From NCBI GenBank assembly GCA_014874265.1, contig JACWAM010000079.1, positions 1-35,541 of the forward strand: a stretch of 35,541 nt of DNA, given 5' to 3'. The position numbers and the translations under genes are program-made. How positions within the stretch are numbered: position 1 is the stretch's first letter; each line of letters begins with the position of its first letter. This stretch comes from Thermoleophilia bacterium (GTDB taxonomy: Bacteria; Actinomycetota; Thermoleophilia; BMS3ABIN01). Positions 22,586 to 33,777 of the stretch are shown here, one piece after another. The notes beneath the pieces are model-generated. The model had not been told where the DNA came from, did not search any database, and worked only from the letters and a program-made list of their open reading frames with translations.

Positions 22586-22927
22586 TTATATTTTCTCATA
22601 GTCGACCAATTCGCTGTTTTCGTGGGCTATTTTTTGCCCATTTCCTGTTTTATGGCACACTAGAACTCGTGGATACAATAATTGTTTCCTGACAAGGTAA
22701 AGGTTGGCGAAGCTAAATAGCGTGAACCGCCGCATGGGGTAGATTCTGGGCATTTTCTCCACGCTCACGGGCGGGCGGCCGTTTCCTGCCTTGGGGTAAT
22801 ACGGGCTTATCAGCCGCACTAACTGCTTCCAGGGGCTGATCTGGTCCGTCTCGGAAAGGAATTTCCCTTTCCTGGTCTGCTTTTTCTTGCCTTCGTAAGC
22901 CAGAGCGGCGAAACCGGGCTGTGGCAA
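22586..22927 (-). pseudogene. Truncated IS5-family transposase remnant
   Basis: A 113-codon frame whose first 65-70 residues look like the N-terminus of an IS5-group transposase: PQPGFAALAYEGKKKQTRKGKF, then SPWKQLVRLISPYYPKAGNGRPP and a degraded form of the LETMLRI-LMQ-W-LSDPA region. From about residue 75 the similarity fades (RRFTLFSFANLYLV) and the rest is unrelated. The DDE catalytic domain is absent. The TTG start keeps a good AGGAAGG. It sits between cysS and yacP, where mrnC and rlmB stand in related gene orders. No terminal inverted repeats or target duplication could be identified by eye. Confidence 0.7.
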
Positions 22928-22981
22928 GATTACCTTCCTGGTTGACTTTCTGCTATTTTATCATAGAATGGAGGCATAGGG

Positions 22982-24427
22982 TTAATCAGAGGTTCTCAAG
23001 TTTTTTTTAACCAGCCTTGGCCCTTGCGGCGTGTCACGAACTTCATAGCCGGCAGCGGCGATTCGGTCCCGGGCGGCGTCGGCGTCGGCAAAATCGCCGG
23101 CGCGGCGGGCTTCTTCCCGCCGCTTGATTAACTCCAGCAACTCCGCTTCCACTTCTGTTTCGGCGTAATCGCCCTCCCTTATCTCAATCCCGAGAATGCC
23201 CAGCAGGCTCGCCAGCAAATCACGGCCGCGGCCGAGCAGCCCGGCGTCAACGGCACCGGAATTAGTGGCGGCCACGGTATATTCGTTGATCTGACGGACG
23301 AGTCCGAACAAAGCAGCCAGAGCGCCGGCCGTGTTGAGATCGTCCTGCATCTCTGCCTGGAATTCCGTTTCGACACGCTTAATTGCGGCAGCAAGGCCCT
23401 CACCCTGGCCGGCGGGGCCAGCCGCTGACAGCTCCATATCCGCCAGGACGCTGCCGGCTTTCCAGAAACAGTTTTTAAACCGCTCCAGCCGGCTGGCCGC
23501 TTCTTCGAGATTGGTGGTTGAGAACTCCAGCGGGCTCCGGTAATGAGAGCCAAGAAAAAACAGGATGAGCACCCGTGGATCATACTTTTTGAGAAACTCC
23601 CGCAAAAGAAAGATGTTTCCAATGGACTTGCTCATCTTCTCTTCTTTGGTAGTTATCATGCCGTTGTGCATCCAGTAGCGCGCGAAGCTTTCACCGGTAA
23701 CCGCCTCTGCTTGCGCTATTTCATTTTCATGATGAGGGAAGATCAGATCCTGGCCGCCGCCATGAATATCAAAGCTTTGTCCCAGGTACTTTAACGACAT
23801 GGCTGTGCACTCGATGTGCCAGCCGGGCCGTCCCGGCCCCCAGGGGCTGTCCCAGCTCGGCTCGCCCGGTTTGGCGCCCTTCCAGACAGCGAAATCGAGC
23901 GGGCTTTCCTTGGACTCGCCCTCCCGTTCCAGCTCGCAGTGCTTCATCTGGTCCGTCTTCTGGCCGGAAAGTTTGCCGTAACCCGCAAATCTGCCGACCC
24001 GGTAGTAGACACTGCCGCCGGTTTCGTAAGCCATGCCGGCTTCGACCAGCCGGCGGCAGAGATCGATGATTTCCGGAATGTGACCGGTTGCCTTGGGCTC
24101 AATGTCAGGCCGTCCCAAACCAAGGGCGTCCGTGTCTTTAAGGTACGCTTGCGCATATGCCTCCGCGACCTGCTCCGCCGGAACCCCCTCTTTGGCGGCG
24201 CGCTCGATGATCTTGTCATCAATATCGGTAATATTCTCAACCAGGTTGACTTCGTAACCGATGCTTCGAAAGAACCGCGCCACCACCGCAAAGAAGACGT
24301 AGGGCCGGGCGTTACCGATGTGGACATAACCGTAGACCGTCGGCCCGCAGACATAAATGCCGACCTTGCCGCCGTCACGCGGCACAAACTCTTCCTTATT
24401 ACGTGTGAGCGTGTTGTAAAACTTCAT
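22982..24427 (-). CDS. cysS: Cysteinyl-tRNA synthetase
   Basis: Class I synthetase charging tRNA-Cys, 481 residues, normal length. Visible are YVCGPTVYGYVHIGNARP with zinc ligand Cys27 and the HIGH-type motif HIGN, then ENITDIDDKII, GWHIECTAMS and HGGGQDLIFPHHENEIAQ (remaining zinc ligands), and the KMSKS motif in EEKMSKSIGN. The C-terminal DALR and anticodon part (about 350-475) is intact. The Shine-Dalgarno is weak. It lies 30 nt after gltX, probably in the same transcript. Confidence 0.97.
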   Translation of the reverse strand: MKFYNTLTRNKEEFVPRDGGKVGIYVCGPTVYGYVHIGNARPYVFFAVVARFFRSIGYEVNLVENITDIDDKIIERAAKEGVPAEQVAEAYAQAYLKDTDALGLGRPDIEPKATGHIPEIIDLCRRLVEAGMAYETGGSVYYRVGRFAGYGKLSGQKTDQMKHCELEREGESKESPLDFAVWKGAKPGEPSWDSPWGPGRPGWHIECTAMSLKYLGQSFDIHGGGQDLIFPHHENEIAQAEAVTGESFARYWMHNGMITTKEEKMSKSIGNIFLLREFLKKYDPRVLILFFLGSHYRSPLEFSTTNLEEAASRLERFKNCFWKAGSVLADMELSAAGPAGQGEGLAAAIKRVETEFQAEMQDDLNTAGALAALFGLVRQINEYTVAATNSGAVDAGLLGRGRDLLASLLGILGIEIREGDYAETEVEAELLELIKRREEARRAGDFADADAARDRIAAAGYEVRDTPQGPRLVKKNLRTSD

Positions 24428-24457
24428 GCGTCTTTTTTTACTTTGGTTGGATGCATC

Positions 24458-25972
24458 TCACATCGCGGTTTTGACGTACTCAAGCGCGCGTGTCAACCGC
24501 GTCGTGACCGTGTCGCGGGCCAGGCCGGCCAACAGAAACGGAAGCTCCGGCCCGGACGTTTGTCCGGTGAGGGCAAGCCTGAGTGTCTGGAACATCCGCT
24601 TGGGCGCGATCTTCTCCCGCTTTGACTCGATCTTGAGCTCCGCCAGCAGCCGCCGCGCCGTCTCGATCTCGCTATCGGCCGCATCCGGCGCAAAATCGTC
24701 ATCGCCGCTTAACGCCGCCGCCTTGACCAGGGCCAACTCCAGGACCCGGGCCGACTGCAGATTAACCAGTTCAGCGAGATTCCCCGCTTCCGCGGGATCG
24801 AAATCGTCGAAGAAACCTTTCAACTGCCCCTCCGTATCCGCCAGAGTCACGAGCGAAGTCTGGATCGCCCGTTCGGCCACCGCCAGCTGGCTGCCGGTGG
24901 CGCCAAGGGCAGCACCCCGGCGGAAAGGAGCGGTAAGATCATGAAAACTCTGCGGGTCAAGATCGCGAATGTAAAGGCCATTCAACCAATTAAGCTTCTT
25001 AAGGTCAAAAATTACGGCGCTGCGCGAAACACGGTAGATCTCGAAATCACGAATCATTTCCTGCTTCGAAACCTTCTCCCGGTCTTCCGCCGGCGACCAA
25101 GACAGGAGCGCCAGATAATTGATGATGGCTCCCGGCAGATAGCCCATCCGCCGAAACTCTCCCACCGAAGTAGCCCCGTGCCGCTTTGAAAGCTTCCCGC
25201 CTTCCGGCCCCATGATCAGGGAGTGATGCGCGTAAGCCGGCGGCTCCTCATCCAGGGCCTGAAACAGCAGCATCTGCCGGGCGGTATTCGTAAGGTGATC
25301 CTCCCCCCTGATAACATGGGAAATCGCCATGTCAATATCGTCGATCACAACGGCAAAATTATAGGATACGCCGCCATCAGACCTGATGATGATAAAATCG
25401 CCGAGCACATTCGAGGAAAATGAGGTGCGCCCGTGAATCAGATCCGTGACTTCCACCTCGTTGTCGTCAGGGACCCGGAACCGGATCGTCGCCGGCTCGC
25501 CCGCCTCTACCCGGGCGGCCGCCTCGCCGGCCGGGATCTGTAAGCAGCGGCGGTCATATTTTGGCATTTCGTCCCGGTTCAGACATTCCTGTTTGAGCTG
25601 CTCCAGCCGCTCCTGAGAACAGAAACAGTAATACGCCTTGCCCTCGTCCAGCAGGCGGGCCGCGGCTTTCCGGTAGATGCCAGCAGCCGATCTCTCGCTT
25701 TGGCGGTAGGGCCCGTAGTCTCCGCCTTTGTCAGGGCCCTCATCCCAATCGAGACCCAGCCAGGCGAGATCATCAAGGATGGCGCGCTCGAACTCCGGAG
25801 CCGATCGCGCCACGTCAGTGTCCTCGATCCGGACGATAAAGCATCCCTGGACATGCCGGGCAAAGAGATAATTGTAAAGCGCCGTCCGGGCGGCGCCAAC
25901 GTGCAGAGTCCCCGTGGGACTGGGCGCAAACCTGACCCGGGCCGGAAGTCTTAAAGATGGCTGACCTGTCAT
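24458..25972 (-). CDS. gltX: Glutamyl-tRNA synthetase
   Basis: Class I synthetase of 504 residues. The catalytic domain has RFAPSPTGTLHVGAARTAL (HIGH-type motif), RIEDTDVARS and a zinc-type YCFCSQERLE...YDRRC segment, then HVIRGEDHLTNTARQ and GGKLSKRHGA (KMSKS-type). The anticodon-binding domain has an alpha-helical C-terminus ending in the LARDTVTTRLTRALEYV region. Whether it is discriminating, or also charges tRNA-Gln for GatCAB, cannot be told from this alone. The start ATG has only a weak binding site. It lies 14 nt after the ASCH-like gene and 30 nt before cysS, as in Bacillota gltX-cysS clusters. Confidence 0.97.
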   Translation of the reverse strand: MTGQPSLRLPARVRFAPSPTGTLHVGAARTALYNYLFARHVQGCFIVRIEDTDVARSAPEFERAILDDLAWLGLDWDEGPDKGGDYGPYRQSERSAAGIYRKAAARLLDEGKAYYCFCSQERLEQLKQECLNRDEMPKYDRRCLQIPAGEAAARVEAGEPATIRFRVPDDNEVEVTDLIHGRTSFSSNVLGDFIIIRSDGGVSYNFAVVIDDIDMAISHVIRGEDHLTNTARQMLLFQALDEEPPAYAHHSLIMGPEGGKLSKRHGATSVGEFRRMGYLPGAIINYLALLSWSPAEDREKVSKQEMIRDFEIYRVSRSAVIFDLKKLNWLNGLYIRDLDPQSFHDLTAPFRRGAALGATGSQLAVAERAIQTSLVTLADTEGQLKGFFDDFDPAEAGNLAELVNLQSARVLELALVKAAALSGDDDFAPDAADSEIETARRLLAELKIESKREKIAPKRMFQTLRLALTGQTSGPELPFLLAGLARDTVTTRLTRALEYVKTAM

Positions 25973-25986
25973 GACCCGACCGGCAG

Positions 25987-26334
25987 TTACTCGGCCACGT
26001 CTGAAAAGTGCACCACGGTGACGGTATCCTGGAGCGTTACCGGCCGATTGTAAATCTGTCCCAGCAGATGGATGACCTCCTCAACGCGGCGGAATTCAGG
26101 ATTCTCCCGCTCGATGTCTCGGGGGCTAAGGTCGTCAATCGGCTTGACTTCGACACTGTCGATGATCGCTGTGAACAGCTTTTGCCTGGGTCCATACTTG
26201 CGGCCGATGGTGATCCAGACCAGTTGACCTTTTTTGTATTTGTGGCTCTTGTCTCCCAGCCGGACGGTCGCCGTTTTGCGCCGATTTTTTAACTGATCGT
26301 CATAAAAATGAGAATAAAAATTGATTGCATACAT
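25987..26334 (-). CDS. Small ASCH-like domain protein
   Basis: A 115-residue protein. The N-terminal segment NRRKTATVRLGDKSHKYKKG followed by QLVWITIG matches the ASCH superfamily pattern. That pattern is a basic residue plus K-T-x-T-x-R, then a short loop and a G-x-x-V/I-x-I strand in a PUA-like beta-barrel thought to bind RNA or modified nucleotides. A strong GGAGGAAGT precedes the ATG, and it ends 14 nt before gltX, so it is probably expressed with the tRNA synthetases. No catalytic residues are obvious. A tRNA- or translation-related role is inference from neighbours. Confidence 0.65.
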   Translation of the reverse strand: MYAINFYSHFYDDQLKNRRKTATVRLGDKSHKYKKGQLVWITIGRKYGPRQKLFTAIIDSVEVKPIDDLSPRDIERENPEFRRVEEVIHLLGQIYNRPVTLQDTVTVVHFSDVAE

Positions 26335-26411
26335 TTACTTCCTCCAGAAAATGGTCCGGAAACACGCTGAAGCGAAGAAGAAATTCGTGCGGGCCGTTTA
26401 TCCCGGCCCTT

Positions 26412-26912
26412 CTATGATATGTCTTCCCTCACGATTTGGCATTCTAACAAAGACACCGCGGTGGCCGCGATTCCTTCTTTCCTGCCGGTAAATCCCATCC
26501 CCTCAACGGTGGTCGCCCTGACCGAGACATCGGCCATCGCAATGCGCAGCGAGCCCGCGAGGGCGGCGCGGATTTGCTCGCGGACAGGAGCTACTCGCGG
26601 CTCCTCCAGAACAAGTACGGCATCGACATTCCCTATCCTCCAACCGGCCGACTCGATCAAAGCCGCTACCTTGCTTAAGATCTCCAGGCTCGAGATCCCG
26701 GCAATTGCAGGATCGCTGTCCGGAAAATAATGGCCGATATCCTCGAGGCCGGCGGCTCCCAGCAAAGAATCGGCGATGGCATGGGACAGGACGTCGGCGT
26801 CGGAATGCCCTTCCAGACCCAGATGGTGCCCGATCTCGACCCCGCCTAAAATCAAGGGACGTCCAGCGGCAAACCGGTGGGCGTCAATTCCAATGCCGAC
26901 CCTGGTTTTCAT
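26412..26912 (-). CDS. ispF: 2-C-methyl-D-erythritol 2,4-cyclodiphosphate synthase
   Basis: IspF cyclises CDP-methylerythritol phosphate in the MEP route to isoprenoid precursors. The 166-residue protein has GIGIDAHRF (metal ligands Asp10 and His12), GHSDADVLSHAIADSLLGAA (third ligand His44), DIGHYFPDSDP and ATTVEGMGFTGRKEGIAA. It lies 131 nt downstream of ispD, the previous-but-one pathway step. The gap contains one copy of the dispersed repeat. GAGGA is present 11 nt upstream of the ATG. Confidence 0.97.
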   Translation of the reverse strand: MKTRVGIGIDAHRFAAGRPLILGGVEIGHHLGLEGHSDADVLSHAIADSLLGAAGLEDIGHYFPDSDPAIAGISSLEILSKVAALIESAGWRIGNVDAVLVLEEPRVAPVREQIRAALAGSLRIAMADVSVRATTVEGMGFTGRKEGIAATAVSLLECQIVREDIS

Positions 26913-26971
26913 GAAAGAATCATCCTCTGCTCAACTTTTTTACTTATTGTTCATCCAACTGGCTCATCAAC

Positions 26972-27004
26972 CGTCATCCTGAGGCGTGAAGCGGTTAAGG
27001 ATCT
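26972..27004 (+). repeat. Dispersed intergenic repeat, copy 3
   Basis: Plus-strand GTCATCCTGAGGCGTGAAGC then GGTTAAGGATCT, between ispD and ispF. It is related to copies 1 and 2 with several substitutions. Confidence 0.55.
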
Positions 27005-27043
27005 AATTTTGCAATGGGCGATTATGCGCTTCGCCTTAGAATT

Positions 27044-27745
27044 TTACGATCCTAATCTCATCTTGATGATTTCCTCGGCCAGCAACATATCAACCGGCTT
27101 TGTCAGTTTGATATTTTGCTCACTTCCCATAATTATTTTGACACGGCCGCCGGCTTGTTCCACCAACTGAGCATCATCGGTGGCAGAGGCCAGCACCTCC
27201 GCAGGCTGGTTGTATGCCTTTGCCAGCATCGGGAGCGTGAATATTTGCGGCGTCTGCGCCGCCCAGAGGCGACTGCGTTGGAGCGTGCCGGTAATGATAC
27301 CGCCCTTGTCAGCCTTCTTGATTGTGTCTGTCACCGGAACTGCGAAAATCACGCCGTCCATTCCGTCTTTCCGAATCTCCGCCAGGCCCTCGTTCAGAAG
27401 TTCCGCGGGAAACAGAGGCCGGGCGCCGTCGTGGATGGCGACGACTTCCGCGCCGGGGGCCACAGCCGCCAGGGCATTTTTTACAGAATCGGCGCGTCTC
27501 TCCCCGCCCGGCACCACCGCCGTAACTTTATTAAAACCATACTTATCCAAAATTTCCGTCCGGCAACGTTCAGCATCTTCGGCGCCGATGGCGATAACGA
27601 TCTCGCTAACATCCGCCAGGCCTGCAAAGATGGCCAGAGCATGCGCCAGCACCGGTTTGCCCGCCAGTGGCGCCATCTGCTTGGAGCCTCCCAGCTTCAT
27701 CCGGGATCCAATTCCCCCGGCGGCGATGATAACGGATAAAAACAT
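27044..27745 (-). CDS. ispD: 2-C-methyl-D-erythritol 4-phosphate cytidylyltransferase
   Basis: IspD couples CTP to methylerythritol phosphate. The 233-residue protein has the nucleotide-binding IIAAGGIGSRM, MAPLAGKPVLAHAL, VVAIHDGARPL, VPVTDTIKKA and LWAAQTPQIF motifs, the last followed by ATDDAQLVE, all in family order. The ATG abuts a short heptanucleotide tract (27746-27766) and no Shine-Dalgarno is evident, as for yacP. carD lies about 300 nt upstream, as in many actinobacteria where carD, ispD and ispF are linked. Confidence 0.96.
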   Translation of the reverse strand: MFLSVIIAAGGIGSRMKLGGSKQMAPLAGKPVLAHALAIFAGLADVSEIVIAIGAEDAERCRTEILDKYGFNKVTAVVPGGERRADSVKNALAAVAPGAEVVAIHDGARPLFPAELLNEGLAEIRKDGMDGVIFAVPVTDTIKKADKGGIITGTLQRSRLWAAQTPQIFTLPMLAKAYNQPAEVLASATDDAQLVEQAGGRVKIIMGSEQNIKLTKPVDMLLAEEIIKMRLGS

Positions 27746-27766
27746 GGTTCAAAGTTCAAAAGTCAA
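27746..27766 (-). repeat. Short heptanucleotide tract before ispD
   Basis: Minus-strand GACTTTTG, AACTTTG, AACC, ending at the ispD ATG. A shorter member of the AACTTTG family. Confidence 0.65.
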
Positions 27767-28042
27767 TGCTGGCGTTCCAGTTGATCAATGACGGAGCAGG
27801 GTTTGACAAGATTTGGCCGCGCAAAGCCGAAGCAGAGCCAAGAGGACGGCAGCGTCCTTAAACAAGCGTGCTGCCGGCGAGGATGTCTGCCCCTTCAGGG
27901 GCGAGTCCCGCAGCCGGCGCTCAATGGGTCCGAACAGATATTGGGCCGCCGTCCGACGCCCCGGAGCCGGCGTAGATCAGGCAAACCCAAGGCAAGCCCG
28001 GCGACGCCAATTTTGTTATTAATCCAGTTTCCTGTTGGTTGT
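27767..28042. other. Non-coding gap between carD and ispD
   Basis: About 276 nt without a supported gene. On the minus strand it holds GCCGGC arms around a CCCCTGAAGGGG hairpin (about 27890-27905), so an RNA structure is possible. It also has TTGTCA near 27807, without a convincing -10. No riboswitch class is recognised. Confidence 0.3.
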
Positions 28043-28564
28043 TTAATCGTCATTTGCCGTGCGGCCAACCGACGTGGGCTTCAACTCTTCCAGAACCGAG
28101 TCCAGGAACCGGTCAGCTTCGTGCTCGTCCATGCTGCGGGCGTACATCAACTCACTGGCGAGAATTTTCTTGGCGCGGTTGAACATCTGTTTCTCACCGG
28201 TGGAAAGGCCTTTTTCCGTCTCCCGGATGGAAAGGTTGCGCACCACCTCGGCCAGCTCGAAGATATCCCCGGTCTTGATCTTTTCCCGGTTGTGCTTAAA
28301 ACGACGGTTCCAGTTTTTCGGCATCTGCGTTTCATCCTGCCGCAAAACAGCAATGACGTCATTTACGTCCCGTGTCGCAATTACCTTTCTCAGGCCTGCC
28401 TTGTCAGCGCTGTCAACAGGAACCAATACAGTCATATCATTATGTAAAATCTGAATCGTGAGGTACTCGCGTTTTTTTCCCAGAACTTCACGCTTTTCCT
28501 TCTTGACAACCGTACCGGCCCCATGGTGTGGGTAAACCACTTTGTCGCCCACTTCATACCCCAA
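28043..28564 (-). CDS. carD: CarD/CdnL-type RNA polymerase-binding regulator
   Basis: CarD binds RNA polymerase beta and stabilises open promoter complexes at rRNA and housekeeping promoters. The N-terminal Tudor-like RID domain reads YEVGDKVVYPHHGAGTVVKK. The C-terminal helical DNA-binding part includes MPKNWNRRFKHNREKIKTGD and LSTGEKQMFNRAKKILASEL. The frame opens at GTG 28585, but AAAGGAGG lies inside it, 7 nt before the TTG at 28564. That makes the TTG the likely start (173 aa, MGYEVGDKVVYP). It sits between disA and ispD. Confidence 0.94.
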   Translation of the reverse strand: MGYEVGDKVVYPHHGAGTVVKKEKREVLGKKREYLTIQILHNDMTVLVPVDSADKAGLRKVIATRDVNDVIAVLRQDETQMPKNWNRRFKHNREKIKTGDIFELAEVVRNLSIRETEKGLSTGEKQMFNRAKKILASELMYARSMDEHEADRFLDSVLEELKPTSVGRTANDD

Positions 28565-28635
28565 TGCTTCGCCTCCTTTCGTCACAAACCATTACAGATG
28601 TGCTACAAGAGCAAAACAAAAACCTGAGCCAGGCG

Positions 28636-29727
28636 CTAGCGGAATGTGTATTTCTCCGCCAGGGACAGCTCGCGCAGTTGCGCCAGGCCTTCCGCGATCT
28701 CTCGAGCGCGCACCCTGCCAACGCCCTCCACTTCGACCAGGTCGTCTTCATCAGCCAGCATGATCGCTTTCAGGCTGCTGAACCGGGAAACAATATTTTC
28801 AATCACGGCTGCCGGCAACCGCGGCACTTTCATCAGGATCCGGTAACCCCGTGGCGAAAGCATCGTTTCGGACGGCTTCCCCTTTCTCCGGTACCCGAGG
28901 ATCCGGGAGATCATGTCGGATTCAAACAACTCGTCCGCGGACAGCATGCACACCTTGCCCTCAACCCGATGCGGATCAACCGCCCGCGTGCTGGAATAAT
29001 CACGAATGAGCGCATCCCGATCCCGCGCCACGCCTGTCATCAGCTCTTCCAGCTGCATTTCAATCAGCCGCCCTTCAGTGCCGAGCTCGATCAGATACCG
29101 CTCGATCTCGGTGGCGACGCGGGCAACCATCTCCGCCCGCTGCAGCACACCAATGACCTCGTGCAGGGTTACCGCATCCTCCAACTCAAGCGCCGTCAGG
29201 TTGTCCGCCACCTGGTCGAAGCGGGCGCGGTACTTTTCCAGTGTCTGCAGCGCCTGATCCGCCTTGGCCAGCAGCAACCTGATTTCGTTCAAGACATACT
29301 TGTTATCATCAATATAGATGCTGACAAGGTCACGGGCTTGTGATATCGAGATCGCCAGCGCCTTTGTCTGCTTGGCAACCCGCTCGGCCGTCCGGTGCCT
29401 GGTGCCGGTTTCGGTTGACTCAATTTTTGCCTCCGGCATCAACTGGATATTGGCGCCATGGATCCGCGTCGCGTTCCTGTTGAGAATGATGGCCCCGTCC
29501 ATCTTGGCCAGCTCATAAACGATATTTGGCATAAACTCCATGTCAAGTTTGATGCCTCCGGAAAACAAAAAAGAGATCTTGTTGACTTCTCCCAGCACGA
29601 TTAGCGAGCCTGTCTTGGCGCGGATAATGTTATCCATGGCGTCGCGCAGTGGCGTCCCCGGCGCCACCATGTGCAGGGCCTCCACCAACCTGTCGTCCAG
29701 CTTCGACTCGCCTCTGCCTTCAACCAT
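28636..29727 (-). CDS. disA: Diadenylate cyclase with DNA-integrity scanning domain
   Basis: DisA makes c-di-AMP from two ATP and reports DNA damage or stalled forks by slowing synthesis. The 363-residue protein has the DAC domain (about 15-140) with DGAIILN (Asp77) and GTRHRTAER (108-116), a helical spine (about 150-290), and a helix-hairpin-helix tail with LVEVEGVGRVRAREIAEGL. AAGGAGA is 3 nt ahead of the ATG. The radA neighbour upstream matches the known RadA-DisA functional pairing at branched DNA. Both catalytic motifs are intact. Confidence 0.97.
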   Translation of the reverse strand: MVEGRGESKLDDRLVEALHMVAPGTPLRDAMDNIIRAKTGSLIVLGEVNKISFLFSGGIKLDMEFMPNIVYELAKMDGAIILNRNATRIHGANIQLMPEAKIESTETGTRHRTAERVAKQTKALAISISQARDLVSIYIDDNKYVLNEIRLLLAKADQALQTLEKYRARFDQVADNLTALELEDAVTLHEVIGVLQRAEMVARVATEIERYLIELGTEGRLIEMQLEELMTGVARDRDALIRDYSSTRAVDPHRVEGKVCMLSADELFESDMISRILGYRRKGKPSETMLSPRGYRILMKVPRLPAAVIENIVSRFSSLKAIMLADEDDLVEVEGVGRVRAREIAEGLAQLRELSLAEKYTFR

Positions 29728-29784
29728 AAGTCTCCTTGCCGTCCATGTCAGAACTGCTGCCCGGAGCCCCGATCCCGGGAAAAC

Positions 29785-31117
29785 CTAAAATACGTGTGAC
29801 AGCGCCGCGGACAGGCTGCCTGCCGGCAGCAGCCGGACGCCGTTCATGGCTCCAATCGCGCCGGCGTTCTTTTCCGGCAAAACCACGGCGCCGACCCCCA
29901 TCTTGGCCGCCTCGTCAAGGCGGCGCTCGGCGCCGACGCAAAACCTGAGGTCGCCGGTCAGGCTCAGCTCGCCAAAACACGCCGTCTGGACACGCAGCGG
30001 AGAATCCCGGTGCGCCGAAGCAATTGCGAGGGCGACAGCCAGGTCGGCCGCGGGCTCCTCGACACGCATCCCACCGGCCACGTTGACAAACACGTCACTG
30101 CCAGACAGGTTCAGCCCCGCCCGCCGGCCCAGTACAGCCACGATCATTGCGAGCCGGCCTCGGTCAATGCCGGTGCCCACCAGTTTGGGATAGGCCATGC
30201 CGCTGCCGGCAACCAGCGCCTGCACCTCGATCAGCAGCGCCCGGCTGCCTTCCAGTGCCGCCAGGATCGCGGAGCCGCAACTTCGCTGCCCGTCCTCCAG
30301 AAAGAGAGCCGAGGGGTCATCAACGATCTGAAGCCCTGACTCTCTCATCTCGAACACACCGATCTCATTGGTCGATCCGAACCTGTTCTTGACCGACCGC
30401 AATACCCTGTATGCCAGATTCCGGTCTCCCTCAAACTGCAGCACCGTATCAACCAAGTGTTCCAGAACCCGCGGCCCGGCGAGGGCTCCTTCCTTCGTCA
30501 CATGCCCAACCAGGAAGATGGAGACGCCATCTTCCTTGGCCAGTCGCATAAACCTGCCCGCTACCTCCCGCACCTGGCTCACGGACCCAGGAACAGAAGA
30601 AATCTCCCCACTGAACAGAGTCTGCACTGAGTCAACCACAATCAGGTCCGGCTTTGACTTTCGCACCGCCGCCAGTACGGCGTCTACATCCGTTTCGGCC
30701 AGCACCTCAACCGGTCCCACATTCTGCAGCAGCCGGTCCGCCCGCAGTTTCACCTGGGCGGCCGATTCCTCACCGGAAACCAGTAAGACCCGCAGCTCGC
30801 GGCAAAGGTTTCCCAAGACCTGCAACAGCAGCGTGCTCTTGCCAATGCCGGGTTCTCCGCCCACCAGGACCAGCGAGCCGGGAACAATGCCGCCACCCAG
30901 AACCCGGTCCAGCTCCGAAATGCGGGTCGCGACCCGGGTGGCCGCCTGCACTTCTACATCAGACAGCCGCATGGGAACCGCATCCCGCCGCGGCCGGCCC
31001 TGGCCGCTCCCGCGGCTGTCAAGGCGTTCCTCGCTAAAACTGTTCCAGGCGCCGCAGCCGGGACAGCGCCCCAGCCACTTGTGCGCCTCGTAGCCACACT
31101 GGCCGCAGACAAACAGG

Positions 31118-31134
<17 letters not shown>
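29785..31134 (-). CDS. radA: DNA repair/recombination ATPase RadA
   Basis: RadA (Sms) is a RecA-like hexameric helicase that promotes branch migration. The 449-residue protein has an N-terminal four-cysteine zinc finger (C10, C13, C24, C27), a Walker A GGEPGIGKST (92-101), LIVVDSVQTL as Walker B, the RadA-specific VKNRFGSTNEIG motif and a Lon-like C-terminal domain with SGSDVFVNVAGG. The ATG lies 17 nt inside the end of clpC with no clear Shine-Dalgarno, so translation is probably coupled. disA follows after 57 nt. Confidence 0.97.
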
Positions 31135-33628
<2,494 letters not shown>

Positions 33629-33755
33629 AATCTGTCACCTTTTGTTGGGAGAGCCCGCTGGGGGCGTCTCAAACATTTTGTTCCCGGCCGGCGATGGCTT
33701 GAAACAAGACGCTTAAGCCTTAATACGCCGAACGGCTGCCGCCGGTTATGAGCCT

Positions 33756-33777
33756 AAAAAAGCACCGCCCGGCGGTC
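33756..33777 (-). terminator. Intrinsic terminator upstream of clpC
   Basis: Minus-strand dyad ACCGC-CGG-GCGGT (33764-33776) followed by GCTTTTTT. It ends transcription 125 nt before clpC, so the unit upstream is separate or attenuated. Confidence 0.75.
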
